From Desulfonema limicola (GTDB lineage: Bacteria; Desulfobacterota; Desulfobacteria; Desulfobacterales; DYRC01): a DNA stretch of 8,166 bases. Location of the stretch: contig DYRC01000183.1 of the NCBI GenBank assembly GCA_020718925.1, forward strand, positions 1 through 8,166, read 5' to 3'. Shown here in pieces: positions 1 through 6,475 of the stretch. The position numbers and the translations under genes are program-made. Each line of letters starts with the position of its first letter. Position 1 is the stretch's first letter. The notes beneath the pieces were generated by a model. It was not told the origin of the DNA and searched no databases. It saw only the letters and a list, made by a program, of their open reading frames with translations.

Positions 1-360
1 AAAGTTTTATTGCCGTCAGCGATAGTGATATTTGCGGCTTTGTCGGCAGGAATTTATCTGAAAATGCCCAAAACGCTGAATATCTCCGGTAAATGGACAT
101 ATCATGCCCACAAAGATGAGAGAACTTGGACAATGACGCAGAAGGGCAGAGATATAAACATCAACGAAGACAGCGGAAATGAATGCACCGGCAAGCTTGA
201 CAAAAATAATTTCTCATTTTCTTGCAGCGAACAGATGACCGGCGGCGCGGAATCTGAAAAATTCACCGGCACCGGGCAGTTGAATCAGGAAAGCAGTAAA
301 ATACAGGGCAAATGGGAGCGTCAGGGGCTTGATGGGAATTTTGTTTTGGAGAAAAATTAG
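1..360 (+). CDS. Membrane-anchored beta-rich hypothetical protein, 5' end outside the window
   Basis: The reading frame is open from the first base (visible start K-V-L-L-P-S-A-I-V-I-F) to the TAG at 358-360, so the true start most likely lies upstream; a TTG at 10-12 is in frame but has no ribosome-binding site in view. The visible 119 residues begin with a hydrophobic stretch of about 17 residues (a membrane anchor or the end of a signal peptide). After it comes a roughly 90-residue domain of alternating short strands with repeated Gly-Lys-Trp and Gly-Thr-Gly units (SGKWTY, CTGKLDKNNFSFSC, FTGTGQL, IQGKWERQG). This pattern resembles lipocalin-like small beta-barrels in which each strand pair reads 'xGxW/FTxxQxG'. 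Two cysteines bracket the central strands. I do not recognise a named family, and the function is unknown. It converges on the minus-strand remnant and toxin genes. Confidence 0.55.
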   Translation, partial: KVLLPSAIVIFAALSAGIYLKMPKTLNISGKWTYHAHKDERTWTMTQKGRDININEDSGNECTGKLDKNNFSFSCSEQMTGGAESEKFTGTGQLNQESSKIQGKWERQGLDGNFVLEKN

Positions 361-364
361 TTGA

Positions 365-380
365 CGGAAATTCTTTTCCG
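365..380. terminator. Possible weak bidirectional hairpin after the first gene
   Basis: CGGAAA (365-370) and TTTCCG (375-380) form a 6-bp perfect stem with a 4-base loop in the 30-bp gap between the convergent genes. It is correctly placed for a terminator serving either strand, but the stem is short and no T-tract follows on either side, so this is a low-confidence call. Confidence 0.25.
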
Positions 381-390
381 GGATGAGCCA

Positions 391-468
391 TTATTTTGTA
401 ATAACCTTATCCGCATTCGGTTTCAGCGTCAGAGGATCGCCTTTCAGCAAGGTTGCAGTCTTTAAATC
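391..468 (-). pseudogene. 3' remnant of a paralogue of the TPR/Ig-like exported protein gene
   Basis: Read on the minus strand, this stretch encodes D-L-K-T-A-T-L-L-K-G-D-P-L-T-L-K-P-N-A-D and then K-V-I-T-K and TAA (391-393). From T-A-T-L-L-K onward it is identical in protein to the C-terminus of the 631-residue protein encoded at 1123-3018. Bases 392-447 are identical to 1124-1179 (56 of 56). Just upstream, the four codons for T-A-T-L differ from the intact copy at each third position (ACT/ACC, GCA/GCG, ACC/ACT, TTG/TTA) while the amino acids stay the same, and the stop is TAA here against TAG there. Synonymous-only divergence shows this was once the end of a functional paralogue rather than a fresh copying accident. 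The rest of that gene is missing; the toxin gene ends at 462, overlapping the remnant in another frame. Confidence 0.7.
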
Positions 469-797
469 AGAGTGAGTATCCCCATATTCGGATCATCACC
501 TAACGCACTGACAGCCAAATGATTTTTTCGCAGCAGCATTTCCATATCGCGTGTAGAACAATTTCCCCGGCGTATCCAAATTATTTCAGGCGGAAAGCCT
601 GACAATGCCGCCAGTTCGCTGAAATCAGCATCTTTGGTAACAATTATGAAATCATGAACACGGGCATATTCCCAGACAGTTTTGTCGAATGCCGTACCAA
701 GCCCTATCATTCCTACATGAACAGAACGAGGATATATATCCGCAAGACGTTTTACAAGGCGCGGAGACATATTCTGATCAAAAAGCAAAGGCTTCAT
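462..797 (-). CDS. DUF5615 PIN-like toxin of a type II toxin-antitoxin pair
   Basis: This 111-residue protein has the features of the DUF5615 (PIN-like, Mut7-C-related) family, usually about 105-120 residues and paired with DUF433 proteins. The N-terminus reads LLFDQNMSPRLVKRL, with Asp7 in the family's first acidic position. The central strand FIIVTKDADF supplies Asp56 and Asp58, and IIWIRRGNCST is the conserved strand and loop after it. These acidic residues are expected to bind metal for RNA cleavage, as in other PIN domains; nuclease activity here is inferred. The ATG at 795-797 lies 17 bases inside the upstream antitoxin gene (20-bp overlap, different frame), and GGTGA sits about 6 bases before it, so translation is probably coupled. 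The C-terminal part (DDPNMGILTLI) matches the usual family end, so the gene looks complete although it runs directly into the paralogue remnant. Confidence 0.85.
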   Translation of the reverse strand: MKPLLFDQNMSPRLVKRLADIYPRSVHVGMIGLGTAFDKTVWEYARVHDFIIVTKDADFSELAALSGFPPEIIWIRRGNCSTRDMEMLLRKNHLAVSALGDDPNMGILTLI

Positions 798-1020
798 TAA
801 GATTCACCACAGTCGTTATCCGTTCACGGTCAGCCGCAAAACTCAGACATGCGAAAATATCATCCTTAGTCAGATAAGGGAAATCTTCAAGAATTTCCTG
901 ACAGCTCATGCCGGAAGCAAGATATCCGAGAATATCATAAACAGTGATCCGCATTCCCCGGATACAGGGCTTGCCGCCGCGCTTACCGGGTTCGATGGTG
1001 ATAATATCACGGTATTGCAT
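778..1020 (-). CDS. DUF433 antitoxin
   Basis: This 80-residue protein is a typical DUF433 member. It has the RGGKPCIRGMRITVYDIL core (residues 14-31), a helix-turn-helix-like segment GMSCQEILEDFPYLTKDDI, and an Ala-rich helix FACLSFAADRE before the C-terminal tail. DUF433 proteins carry a small winged-helix-like fold and act as the antitoxin of DUF5615 PIN-like toxins, in the usual antitoxin-first order seen here. The ATG at 1018-1020 is preceded by AAAGGA with an 8-base gap, a good ribosome-binding site. The last residues (VVNLNEAFAF) overlap the toxin start. As with most type II antitoxins, it probably represses its own operon through the 102-bp region upstream; that is inference. Confidence 0.87.
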   Translation of the reverse strand: MQYRDIITIEPGKRGGKPCIRGMRITVYDILGYLASGMSCQEILEDFPYLTKDDIFACLSFAADRERITTVVNLNEAFAF

Positions 1021-1064
1021 AACTCATATCCTTTATTGATCATTTATGCCTGCTGTATAACGAT

Positions 1065-1101
1065 AATTCCTACCATCTTTTTCAGGCAAAAGTCAGGAAT
1101 T
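1065..1101. promoter_or_regulatory. Inverted repeat upstream of the toxin-antitoxin operon, candidate operator
   Basis: AATTCCT (1065-1071) and AGGAATT (1095-1101) are exact inverted copies 23 bases apart in the 102-bp gap before the DUF433 gene. The spacing puts the arm centres 30 bp apart, about three helical turns, which would suit a dimeric antitoxin. On the minus strand a weak TTGCCT/TATCGT promoter-like pair overlaps the interval. Alternatively it could be a loose hairpin following the upstream gene's stop at 1123. No experimental support; low confidence. Confidence 0.3.
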
Positions 1102-1122
1102 GAAAATGTAGTAATTCAGCAA

Positions 1123-3018
1123 CTATTTTGTAATAACCTTATCCGCATTCGGTTTCAGCGTCAGAGGATCGCCTTTCAGTAAAGTCGCGGTTGATCTATC
1201 TTCCCTTGTCGAAGTAATCCGGGCATCTCCGATAATCGCATCCATCGGCGAATCCCGATACACAATCAGCCGCACCGGAAGTTTCGCATCTTTGCCGCCG
1301 AAAGTTTCAGCGCGGCTCAGTCCCAAATCCGTCATCACCTGACTGCCTTCGCAATTGAGAACCTGTCCGGTCAGAATCGGATATTTCCGGATAAAAATAT
1401 TTGCCATGCCATTTGCAAGTTCTCTTAGAATTTCCGGGCTTTTGGCTTGATGATATACGTCTGCTCTGAGCAGAACTTCAGAGGTTTCCGTATCAATCAA
1501 TTCCGCAGAAAATTCCAAATCCGAGCTTTCCGCAACCTGTCCGCTGATCCGGCACAGTCCTTTTTCTTTTAACACCCTGAAACGCTTTTTATCCTGAAAT
1601 GCCTTTTCAAGAGCAGTCTGAAAATCGCTGCCGGTCTTCTTGGTTTTGTCATTTTTTTCAAAAGCAGGTTCAAACAAAGAAATCGAAAGCCCCAGCCGCT
1701 CTTCCAACTGCAGTGCTTGAGGAATTTTTCTGATTACCACCGCTTCTTTTTTTGCTGTATTGCCCGCCGTATCTGCTGCTTCGATGACAATCCGGTTTTC
1801 GCCTTCTTTGAGCTTTATCATTTCTCCGAAAGAAATCTGTTTGCCCTTTCTGCGGAAAATCGGCTTTTCATTGATTTTTACAGATTGAATCATGCGATCA
1901 TCATGCACCTCAGCCTGAATGTATGTTTCCTCGTGATACACGGTCTGAGTATCGCTTAAACCTCCGGTAAATTCGATATTCGGCGGATTGCTGTCTTTGG
2001 GCAGCGGCGGCGTGTTCAAAGCGGCAAGCAGCACAGGCGCGTGAGCATTGATCGGAGACGATAAATCAATCTGCATCGTTGTTTTATTTCCCAGACGATC
2101 ATGCGCTGTCAGTTCAAACTTATCGTCATTGCTTGATACGGTTGCATTGAAATCAATATCCGCGCCTTGCTGAATCGAAATTTTCTCTTTGTTGATAAAC
2201 AGTTCAGAAACGCCTGAATCATCCGATAAAAAGCCGCTGATCTCAACCTGCTTTTTGCCCTGAATCTGCTGAAGTTTTTCAATCGTAATCACCGGACCTT
2301 CTCTATCCAGATAAATCACAATATCTTTTTCGCTTTTTTTGCCCAAAACATTTTCCGCTTCAACCCTGACAATGTTTCTGCCTTCGGAAAGATGAACGTG
2401 AAATGAAAAATCATTTTCTTTGGCAGAGGCTTTTAAAAAAATCGGATTGCCATCCACTTTGATTGCCGAAACATAGCTGCTGTCTTCGGCTCGTCCGCCT
2501 ACGGATACCCAATTATTCTTGGTTCTGAGATTGTCAGCATTGGAAATGTCAAATGTCGGCTGATCCGGAGTTTTGCCTTGCGCTTCAAGCACGGCTTTCA
2601 AGACCTTATCTAAATAAAATTTTGCTTTTGCGCTGGGATAGTGATTTATGGAAATCTCCAACTCCTGCTTGGCTGAATCCAATTTGCCAAGTTCATAATA
2701 TGCTTTTCCCATTTCCCGATGAGGAAAATAATCAATAAACTCAACGCCGTAAGTTCTTGCCTGACGCTGATCTTTTGCCCGCAGCTTCGCCGCTTCTTTG
2801 AAATCCGCAAGAGCGGCGTCAAAGCATTTTCCTTGGGCATAAGACAATCCCCGCTCATAGTAATTCCAAAATTCTTCTCTGAAATTTCCCCGAATTTTGC
2901 CGTATTCACTGCCATCTCTGACACAACTGCTTTGCGATGTCTGCGGAGCGGCGCAGCAGCAAAGAGACAGCAGAATCATAATTCGGAATAAATTTTTGAT
3001 GTGGCTGATTATTTTCAT
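1123..3018 (-). CDS. Exported TPR / Ig-like repeat protein with FlgT/CsgG-like C-terminus
   Basis: The start chosen is the ATG at 3016-3018, giving 631 residues. GGAGG lies 8 bases before it, and a good promoter (3041-3069) would be overlapped by the longer frame that begins at 3060. The N-terminus MKIISHIKNLFRIMILLSL then CCCAAP is a signal peptide with three cysteines; the lipobox is not canonical, so lipoprotein status is unsure. Residues about 50-147 hold two TPR-like units (FDAALADFKEAAKL; GKAYYELGKLDSAKQELE). Three Ig-like domains follow at about 155-238, 241-318 and 345-431, each with 'EGxNxIxVxAxDxxGN'-type endings (EGRNIVRVEAENVLG; EGENRIVIEAADTAGN). The last 190 residues resemble CsgG/FlgT-type envelope proteins: a strand FSAELIDTETSEVLLRA, then GQVLNCEGSQVMTDLG and IGDARITSTREDRSTATLL. 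It probably works in the periplasm or at the outer membrane; the partner is unknown. Its tail is duplicated at 391-447. Confidence 0.8.
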   Translation of the reverse strand: MKIISHIKNLFRIMILLSLCCCAAPQTSQSSCVRDGSEYGKIRGNFREEFWNYYERGLSYAQGKCFDAALADFKEAAKLRAKDQRQARTYGVEFIDYFPHREMGKAYYELGKLDSAKQELEISINHYPSAKAKFYLDKVLKAVLEAQGKTPDQPTFDISNADNLRTKNNWVSVGGRAEDSSYVSAIKVDGNPIFLKASAKENDFSFHVHLSEGRNIVRVEAENVLGKKSEKDIVIYLDREGPVITIEKLQQIQGKKQVEISGFLSDDSGVSELFINKEKISIQQGADIDFNATVSSNDDKFELTAHDRLGNKTTMQIDLSSPINAHAPVLLAALNTPPLPKDSNPPNIEFTGGLSDTQTVYHEETYIQAEVHDDRMIQSVKINEKPIFRRKGKQISFGEMIKLKEGENRIVIEAADTAGNTAKKEAVVIRKIPQALQLEERLGLSISLFEPAFEKNDKTKKTGSDFQTALEKAFQDKKRFRVLKEKGLCRISGQVAESSDLEFSAELIDTETSEVLLRADVYHQAKSPEILRELANGMANIFIRKYPILTGQVLNCEGSQVMTDLGLSRAETFGGKDAKLPVRLIVYRDSPMDAIIGDARITSTREDRSTATLLKGDPLTLKPNADKVITK

Positions 3019-3040
3019 GATGGCATCCTCCATATCAAAG

Positions 3041-3069
3041 ACTATACCTGATCTCAACATTTATCGCAA
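3041..3069 (-). promoter_or_regulatory. Sigma70-type promoter of the TPR/Ig-like protein gene
   Basis: On the minus strand TTGCGA (3064-3069) and TATAGT (3041-3046) are separated by 17 bases, matching 4 of 6 and 5 of 6 consensus positions. The predicted transcript start near 3034 leaves a leader of about 16 bases holding GGAGG just before the ATG at 3018. This supports the shorter start for that gene. Confidence 0.55.
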
Positions 3070-3087
3070 GCATAACACTAAATCGAA

Positions 3088-3102
3088 ATTAGCCGGGTTA
3101 GT
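3088..3102. repeat. First copy of the ATTAGCCGGG element (imperfect palindrome)
   Basis: ATTAGCCGGGTTAGT repeats the sequence at 3120-3134 with two changes in its right half that weaken the dyad. The two copies begin 32 bases apart, about three helical turns. This copy lies upstream of the -35 box of the rightward promoter, and just upstream of the leftward one. Confidence 0.5.
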
Positions 3103-3107
3103 TTGGA

Positions 3108-3136
3108 TTGACATTCCGGATTAGCCGGGCTAATGT
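3108..3136 (+). promoter_or_regulatory. Sigma70-type promoter of the DUF4143 ATPase gene
   Basis: A perfect TTGACA (3108-3113) is followed after 17 bases by TAATGT (3131-3136), which keeps the key T1, A2 and T6 positions of the -10 box. The palindrome at 3120-3134 covers most of the spacer and the first bases of the -10 box, so a bound protein would block polymerase. AAGGA at 3156-3160 is the ribosome-binding site of the gene starting at 3167. Confidence 0.6.
3120..3134. promoter_or_regulatory. Palindromic candidate operator ATTAGCC-G-GGCTAAT
   Basis: This 15-base sequence is a perfect palindrome around a central G and sits between the -35 and -10 boxes of the rightward promoter. With the degenerate copy at 3088-3102 it looks like a two-site operator for a dimeric repressor in a divergent promoter region. 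The regulator is not identifiable in this window. Confidence 0.45.
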
Positions 3137-3166
3137 TGATTTAAAACTATTCAAAAAGGATAGAAA

Positions 3167-4480
3167 ATGATTCAAGCAGAAGTTGAAAACAGAATCAGAC
3201 AATTGAATCCCTGGCTGATTTATCCTGACAAATCGGAAAGTCTTATCCGCCGATTTATTCCGCAAGTTTATGTAAGTCGTGAAATTGAAAAAAAGCTTTT
3301 GCCTGCTGATCGCGCCGTGCTGATCGTGGGTCCCAGACAAGCCGGAAAATCTACAATGGTCTGGAATCAGTTGCTTGGCTATTCGCCGAATGTCCTGTTT
3401 CTCAATATGGAAGACCCGTTGCTGCGAATGGGCTGCGCTGATCCGATTGATCTTATCGGACTTCTGAGATCGGAATATTCTTTTGTCAGGGCGTTGTTTA
3501 TTGACGAAATTCAGCACTTAGAACAAGCAGGGCTGTTTGTCAAAGGACTTGCAGATTCTCATTCGGATATTCGGATTTGGGTTACAGGTTCATCTTCTTT
3601 CCATCTCAGAAGCAAAACCAGAGAATCTTTGGCAGGTCGCGCCATCAGAAAGCAGATTCTGCCGTTCAGCGTCCGGGAACTTCTATCTCATGCAGCCCCC
3701 GCAAACACAATTGCCGAGCGGCATATCTGCGAACATATTGTTGCTCATCAGTTGATTTTCGGGAGTTATCCGTCTGCATACCTTACCGATGGTCATAATG
3801 AGAAAATAATGATTTTAAGCGATCTGGTCGAGGCCTTGATTCTGAGAGATGCTTCAGATTTATTCAGAATCAGGCGGATAGATGCGTTTCGCAAACTCCT
3901 GACATTGTTGGCAGGTCAGATCGGAAATCTCGTCAATTTTTCAGAACTTGCGTCAATCTGCAATGCGGATGTAGGAACTGTCAGCTCATACATTGAAATT
4001 CTGGAAGAAAGCCATATTGTAAAGAAAATTTTACCTTTTGCCCAAGGAAAACGCCGCGAGATTACCGGATCGCCGAAAGTGTTTTTTACCGATAACGGCA
4101 TTCGGAATCAGTTGCTCAATCAGTTTTCAACACAGATCGATCTGAGAACAGATAAAGGGCAACTATTTGAAAACTGGGCATTTACAGAGATTCATAAAGC
4201 ACTTCCGTTTCAAAGTTCTTTGCATTTCTGGAGAAGTAAATCCGAAGCCGAAGTGGATTTTGTGATCGGACATGCCGGAAAAATCTATGGTTTGGAAGTC
4301 AAATCAGTCGCGTTAAGCAGAATGAATCTCAGCCGGTCAGCCCGAAGTTTTATTGAGGCATATCATCCTGAAAAATTTGCAGTTCTGAACATGACGCTTG
4401 AACAGAGCAGCGATATGAACATCAGTTTTGTAACGCCTTACAGTTTATCCCGGTGGCTTGATGAAATCTTTTCAGCTTAA
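3167..4480 (+). CDS. AAA ATPase with DUF4143 C-terminal domain
   Basis: This 437-residue protein fits the AAA_14/DUF4143 family in length and motif order. Walker A is GPRQAGKS (residues 55-62), Walker B is ALFIDEIQ (109-116), and a sensor-like TGSSS lies at 140-144. The DUF4143 part follows, with a helix-turn-helix-like segment around NFSELASICNADVGTVSSY, then a restriction-endonuclease-like core: Glu335 in LFENWAF, Asp364 in EAEVDFVI, and Glu377/Lys379 in GLEVKS. That E...D...ExK pattern is the PD-(D/E)XK signature and is kept intact here. Members are common in bacteria and archaea, often in many copies, and their cellular role is poorly defined, so none is assigned. The ATG at 3167 has AAGGA 6 bases upstream and its own promoter. 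Its stop overlaps the stop of the convergent outer-membrane gene. Confidence 0.88.
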   Translation: MIQAEVENRIRQLNPWLIYPDKSESLIRRFIPQVYVSREIEKKLLPADRAVLIVGPRQAGKSTMVWNQLLGYSPNVLFLNMEDPLLRMGCADPIDLIGLLRSEYSFVRALFIDEIQHLEQAGLFVKGLADSHSDIRIWVTGSSSFHLRSKTRESLAGRAIRKQILPFSVRELLSHAAPANTIAERHICEHIVAHQLIFGSYPSAYLTDGHNEKIMILSDLVEALILRDASDLFRIRRIDAFRKLLTLLAGQIGNLVNFSELASICNADVGTVSSYIEILEESHIVKKILPFAQGKRREITGSPKVFFTDNGIRNQLLNQFSTQIDLRTDKGQLFENWAFTEIHKALPFQSSLHFWRSKSEAEVDFVIGHAGKIYGLEVKSVALSRMNLSRSARSFIEAYHPEKFAVLNMTLEQSSDMNISFVTPYSLSRWLDEIFSA

Positions 4481-5805
4481 AACCGGAAAATCACCGAAGA
4501 ATACAGCGAATGCTCATTCAAATCCTGTGAAAATCCCCAGTTTCTCAGAATAGAATCGCCGATATTGCTTCCCCATCGGTACTGATACGCAAGATCAAAA
4601 ACAATACGCCTTTCACCGATTTTGTAGCTGATGCCGGAACCGAGACTTACTCCTAAAATCGTATCTGTGCCGCCTTCTGCCGGGGCAGGATCATAAAAAA
4701 TCCCGAAACGCAGAGGAATTTCATATTGCGGCTTTATGATGAAATATTCAGCCCCAAGCCGCGCCTGATAGGTTGCGCTGATGTCTGACTGATCCGAAGT
4801 TTTGCCCGTGATCGGCGAAATTTCTCCGCCCTGATTTGAAAATACAAAATTATTCCAATGGGTTCTGTAAATGTCAAAAGATGCAATAAACGTATCTGAA
4901 AATTTGTAAGCAATGCCGATGCCGTAAGACAAAGGCATTTTCAGCGTGGCGTCTTCGTTAATATCTATCAGATAGACATTCGGCTTCAAAGGATTCTGAT
5001 TTTCAAAGTAAAACGTGCCTTCATGCGTCAGATCAGCCTTGAACGGCGTTTTCAAGACCGCGCCGATAAACAGCTTTCTGGGTTCGTCTCTGAAAACTTC
5101 CCATAAAATTCCGAAATTGAAATTCATGCCTTTAAGCGAATATTTGTCATAACTGGTTGATTCCAGACTGAACGGATTACCGGCAGAATCAAGGCTGTTT
5201 TTTCGTTGAAATCGCTTCTCTTCCCAATAATTATTGCTCAGGCGATCATCCCAGATATTTGCGGTGATTCCTGCTGAAAAACGCGGCGTTATCTGAATGC
5301 TGTAAGCAATTCCGATGGCAGACAAACCGCCGTCAAGACGATACATGAAATCCGTGTTGTCCGGTTTATTGAAAGAGAAATTCCATTCGCGGGTAAAATC
5401 GTAGAGATGCTGATAATTCAGCGAAACCACCATGTTCCGATTGAGAAAATTGAACGGATACGCTGCGCTGAGATAATTGAGACTGCTTAAAGATACGCTC
5501 TGAGTTCCATTTGCTTCAGAGTGATTTCCGAAGGCATTGTCTTCGCTTCGGTTGAAAAACGCGCCCACAAATGATATTTCCGGTACCTGCAACCGAATCA
5601 GCGCGCCCGGATTCCATGATGCTGCGGTGGCATCATCCGCAATGGCAATAAACGCGCCGCCCATGCCCAAAGCTCTTGCGCCGGAGCCGACCGGATTCGG
5701 GGAAGAGGGGATTTCCATTCGCTCCAAAGTTGCGGCATACGACTGAAAATTGCCGTACACAATAAAAACAAGGAACATAGCAAATACTTTGATTTTATTC
5801 AACAT
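4477..5805 (-). CDS. Outer-membrane beta-barrel protein, FadL/PorV-like
   Basis: This 442-residue protein starts with a signal peptide (MLNKIKVFAMFLVFIVYG, then likely cleavage after SYA near residue 24). The mature N-terminus carries the block NPVGSGARALGMGGAFIAIA followed by DDATAASWNPGAL. That block is typical of the outer-membrane protein transport (OmpP1/FadL/TodX) and PorV/UPF0164 group, in which the N-terminus plugs the barrel. The rest alternates amphipathic strands and polar loops, and the chain ends with ...SVIFRF, a C-terminal Phe as recognised by the BAM assembly machinery. FadL relatives move hydrophobic compounds across the outer membrane; the substrate here cannot be told. The ATG at 5803-5805 follows AAGGAGA with about an 8-base gap. 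It is transcribed divergently from the toxin-antitoxin-chaperone operon and converges on the ATPase gene. Confidence 0.85.
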   Translation of the reverse strand: MLNKIKVFAMFLVFIVYGNFQSYAATLERMEIPSSPNPVGSGARALGMGGAFIAIADDATAASWNPGALIRLQVPEISFVGAFFNRSEDNAFGNHSEANGTQSVSLSSLNYLSAAYPFNFLNRNMVVSLNYQHLYDFTREWNFSFNKPDNTDFMYRLDGGLSAIGIAYSIQITPRFSAGITANIWDDRLSNNYWEEKRFQRKNSLDSAGNPFSLESTSYDKYSLKGMNFNFGILWEVFRDEPRKLFIGAVLKTPFKADLTHEGTFYFENQNPLKPNVYLIDINEDATLKMPLSYGIGIAYKFSDTFIASFDIYRTHWNNFVFSNQGGEISPITGKTSDQSDISATYQARLGAEYFIIKPQYEIPLRFGIFYDPAPAEGGTDTILGVSLGSGISYKIGERRIVFDLAYQYRWGSNIGDSILRNWGFSQDLNEHSLYSSVIFRF

Positions 5806-5855
5806 TGCTCAGTCTCCTTTTTTGTCTGAAATGGAAGTATCTGTTTCATATCTTT

Positions 5856-5882
5856 ATTGCCAATTTTCGATTATTGCAATAA
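5856..5882. promoter_or_regulatory. Tandem palindromes in the divergent regulatory region, candidate operator
   Basis: TTATTGCAATAA (5871-5882) is a perfect 12-bp palindrome ending 5 bases before the -35 box of the rightward operon. A related dyad, ATTG-C-CAAT, lies at 5856-5864, and TTATTGC occurs in the same orientation at 5854-5860 and 5871-5877. The position suits autoregulation of the toxin-antitoxin-chaperone operon or control of the divergent outer-membrane gene. No regulator is assigned. Confidence 0.4.
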
Positions 5883-5887
5883 AAATC

Positions 5888-5917
5888 TTGACAGCAGTGA
5901 ATAATTTTGAATATATA
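5888..5917 (+). promoter_or_regulatory. Promoter of the toxin-antitoxin-chaperone operon
   Basis: A perfect TTGACA (5888-5893) is followed after 18 bases by TATATA (5912-5917). Transcription would begin near 5924, giving a short leader of about 20 bases before the ATG at 5945. The sequence TATATA recurs at 5928-5933, making a dyad around the predicted start that could also take part in repression. Confidence 0.6.
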
Positions 5918-5944
5918 CTTCCGAAAATATATAGAGAGCGATTA

Positions 5945-6472
5945 ATGCTGATTATGAAAGGAACACACGGCACTACGGCGGCTCGTGTTGGAAACATCAA
6001 AGCAGAAGGATTCAAGCCTGACAAAGGAAGACGGGGAACAGGAATTTATTTCTGGGCTGAAAGTTCATATTCAAGAGATTTGGCAATAGGTTGGTGGTTA
6101 TACAGAAACAATATTGATGGTTATCAGGGCGATAATGATAAAAGATGTGCGATAATTTATGGCAAAATGGAAATCAATGACAATGAATTCCTGAATCTGG
6201 AAAACTATGATATGAAACAAGCTATTGCCACTAGAGTTTATCAGAAAAACAAAAAATTAAATAAATATGAAATAGCAGCGATATATGATGCCTTTATAAA
6301 AAAGCTGGAAGAAAAGACCGGAATATTTTTCAAAATACTCATGGCTTGTGTTGATCCCCCGGCTCCGCGATTTATGGAACAACCATATCCTACGGATGTT
6401 TTAGGCAATCCGATGTGTCTGATTGTTCGTAATTCCAAGTGCATTGATATTGAAAAAGATGAAATGGTGTAA
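5945..6472 (+). CDS. ADP-ribosyltransferase-like toxin, CmdT-like
   Basis: The start chosen is the ATG at 5945 (175 residues): GAGAG lies 6 bases before it and the promoter at 5888-5917 just upstream; a longer frame from 5750 would run through that promoter and into the divergent gene. A second ATG at 5954 is possible. The N-terminus reads GTHGTTAARVGNIKAEGF, then GRRGTGIYFWAESSY. That is the pattern of the ART/PARP fold: His8 in HGT for NAD binding, a helix ending in 'GF', and Tyr35 in GxGIYFW. The C-terminal strand CLIVRNSKCI looks like the last conserved ART strand, but the Glu usually found there is not evident. The partners are a small acidic/Tyr-rich protein and a SecB-like chaperone in the same order as CmdTAC, whose CmdT toxin ADP-ribosylates mRNA. 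Transferase activity and target are inferred from motifs and context. Confidence 0.75.
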   Translation: MLIMKGTHGTTAARVGNIKAEGFKPDKGRRGTGIYFWAESSYSRDLAIGWWLYRNNIDGYQGDNDKRCAIIYGKMEINDNEFLNLENYDMKQAIATRVYQKNKKLNKYEIAAIYDAFIKKLEEKTGIFFKILMACVDPPAPRFMEQPYPTDVLGNPMCLIVRNSKCIDIEKDEMV

Positions 6473-6475
6473 AAA

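Noticed and set aside
391..1189. Insertion sequence or transposon around the toxin-antitoxin pair
   Set aside because: There is no transposase and no terminal inverted repeats; the flanking repeats are the coding end of a gene rather than short target-site duplications.
2646..2991. Open frames on both strands within the TPR/Ig-like gene
   Set aside because: They are out-of-frame or antisense readings of the signal-peptide and TPR codons, with no recognisable protein features.
3019..3060. Longer start (ATG at 3058-3060) for the TPR/Ig-like protein
   Set aside because: The extra 14 residues are encoded by the promoter and GGAGG site of the gene, and they would precede an already complete signal peptide.
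3098..3517. 139-residue minus-strand frame opposite the ATPase N-terminus
   Set aside because: It lies opposite the Walker A and B codons of a clear ATPase gene, shows no domain of its own, and has no convincing ribosome-binding site.
5750..5944. Longer N-terminus for the ART-like protein starting at 5750
   Set aside because: It would run antisense through the start of the outer-membrane gene and across a good promoter at 5888-5917; the peptide shows no domain, and the ART motifs start right after the ATG at 5945.
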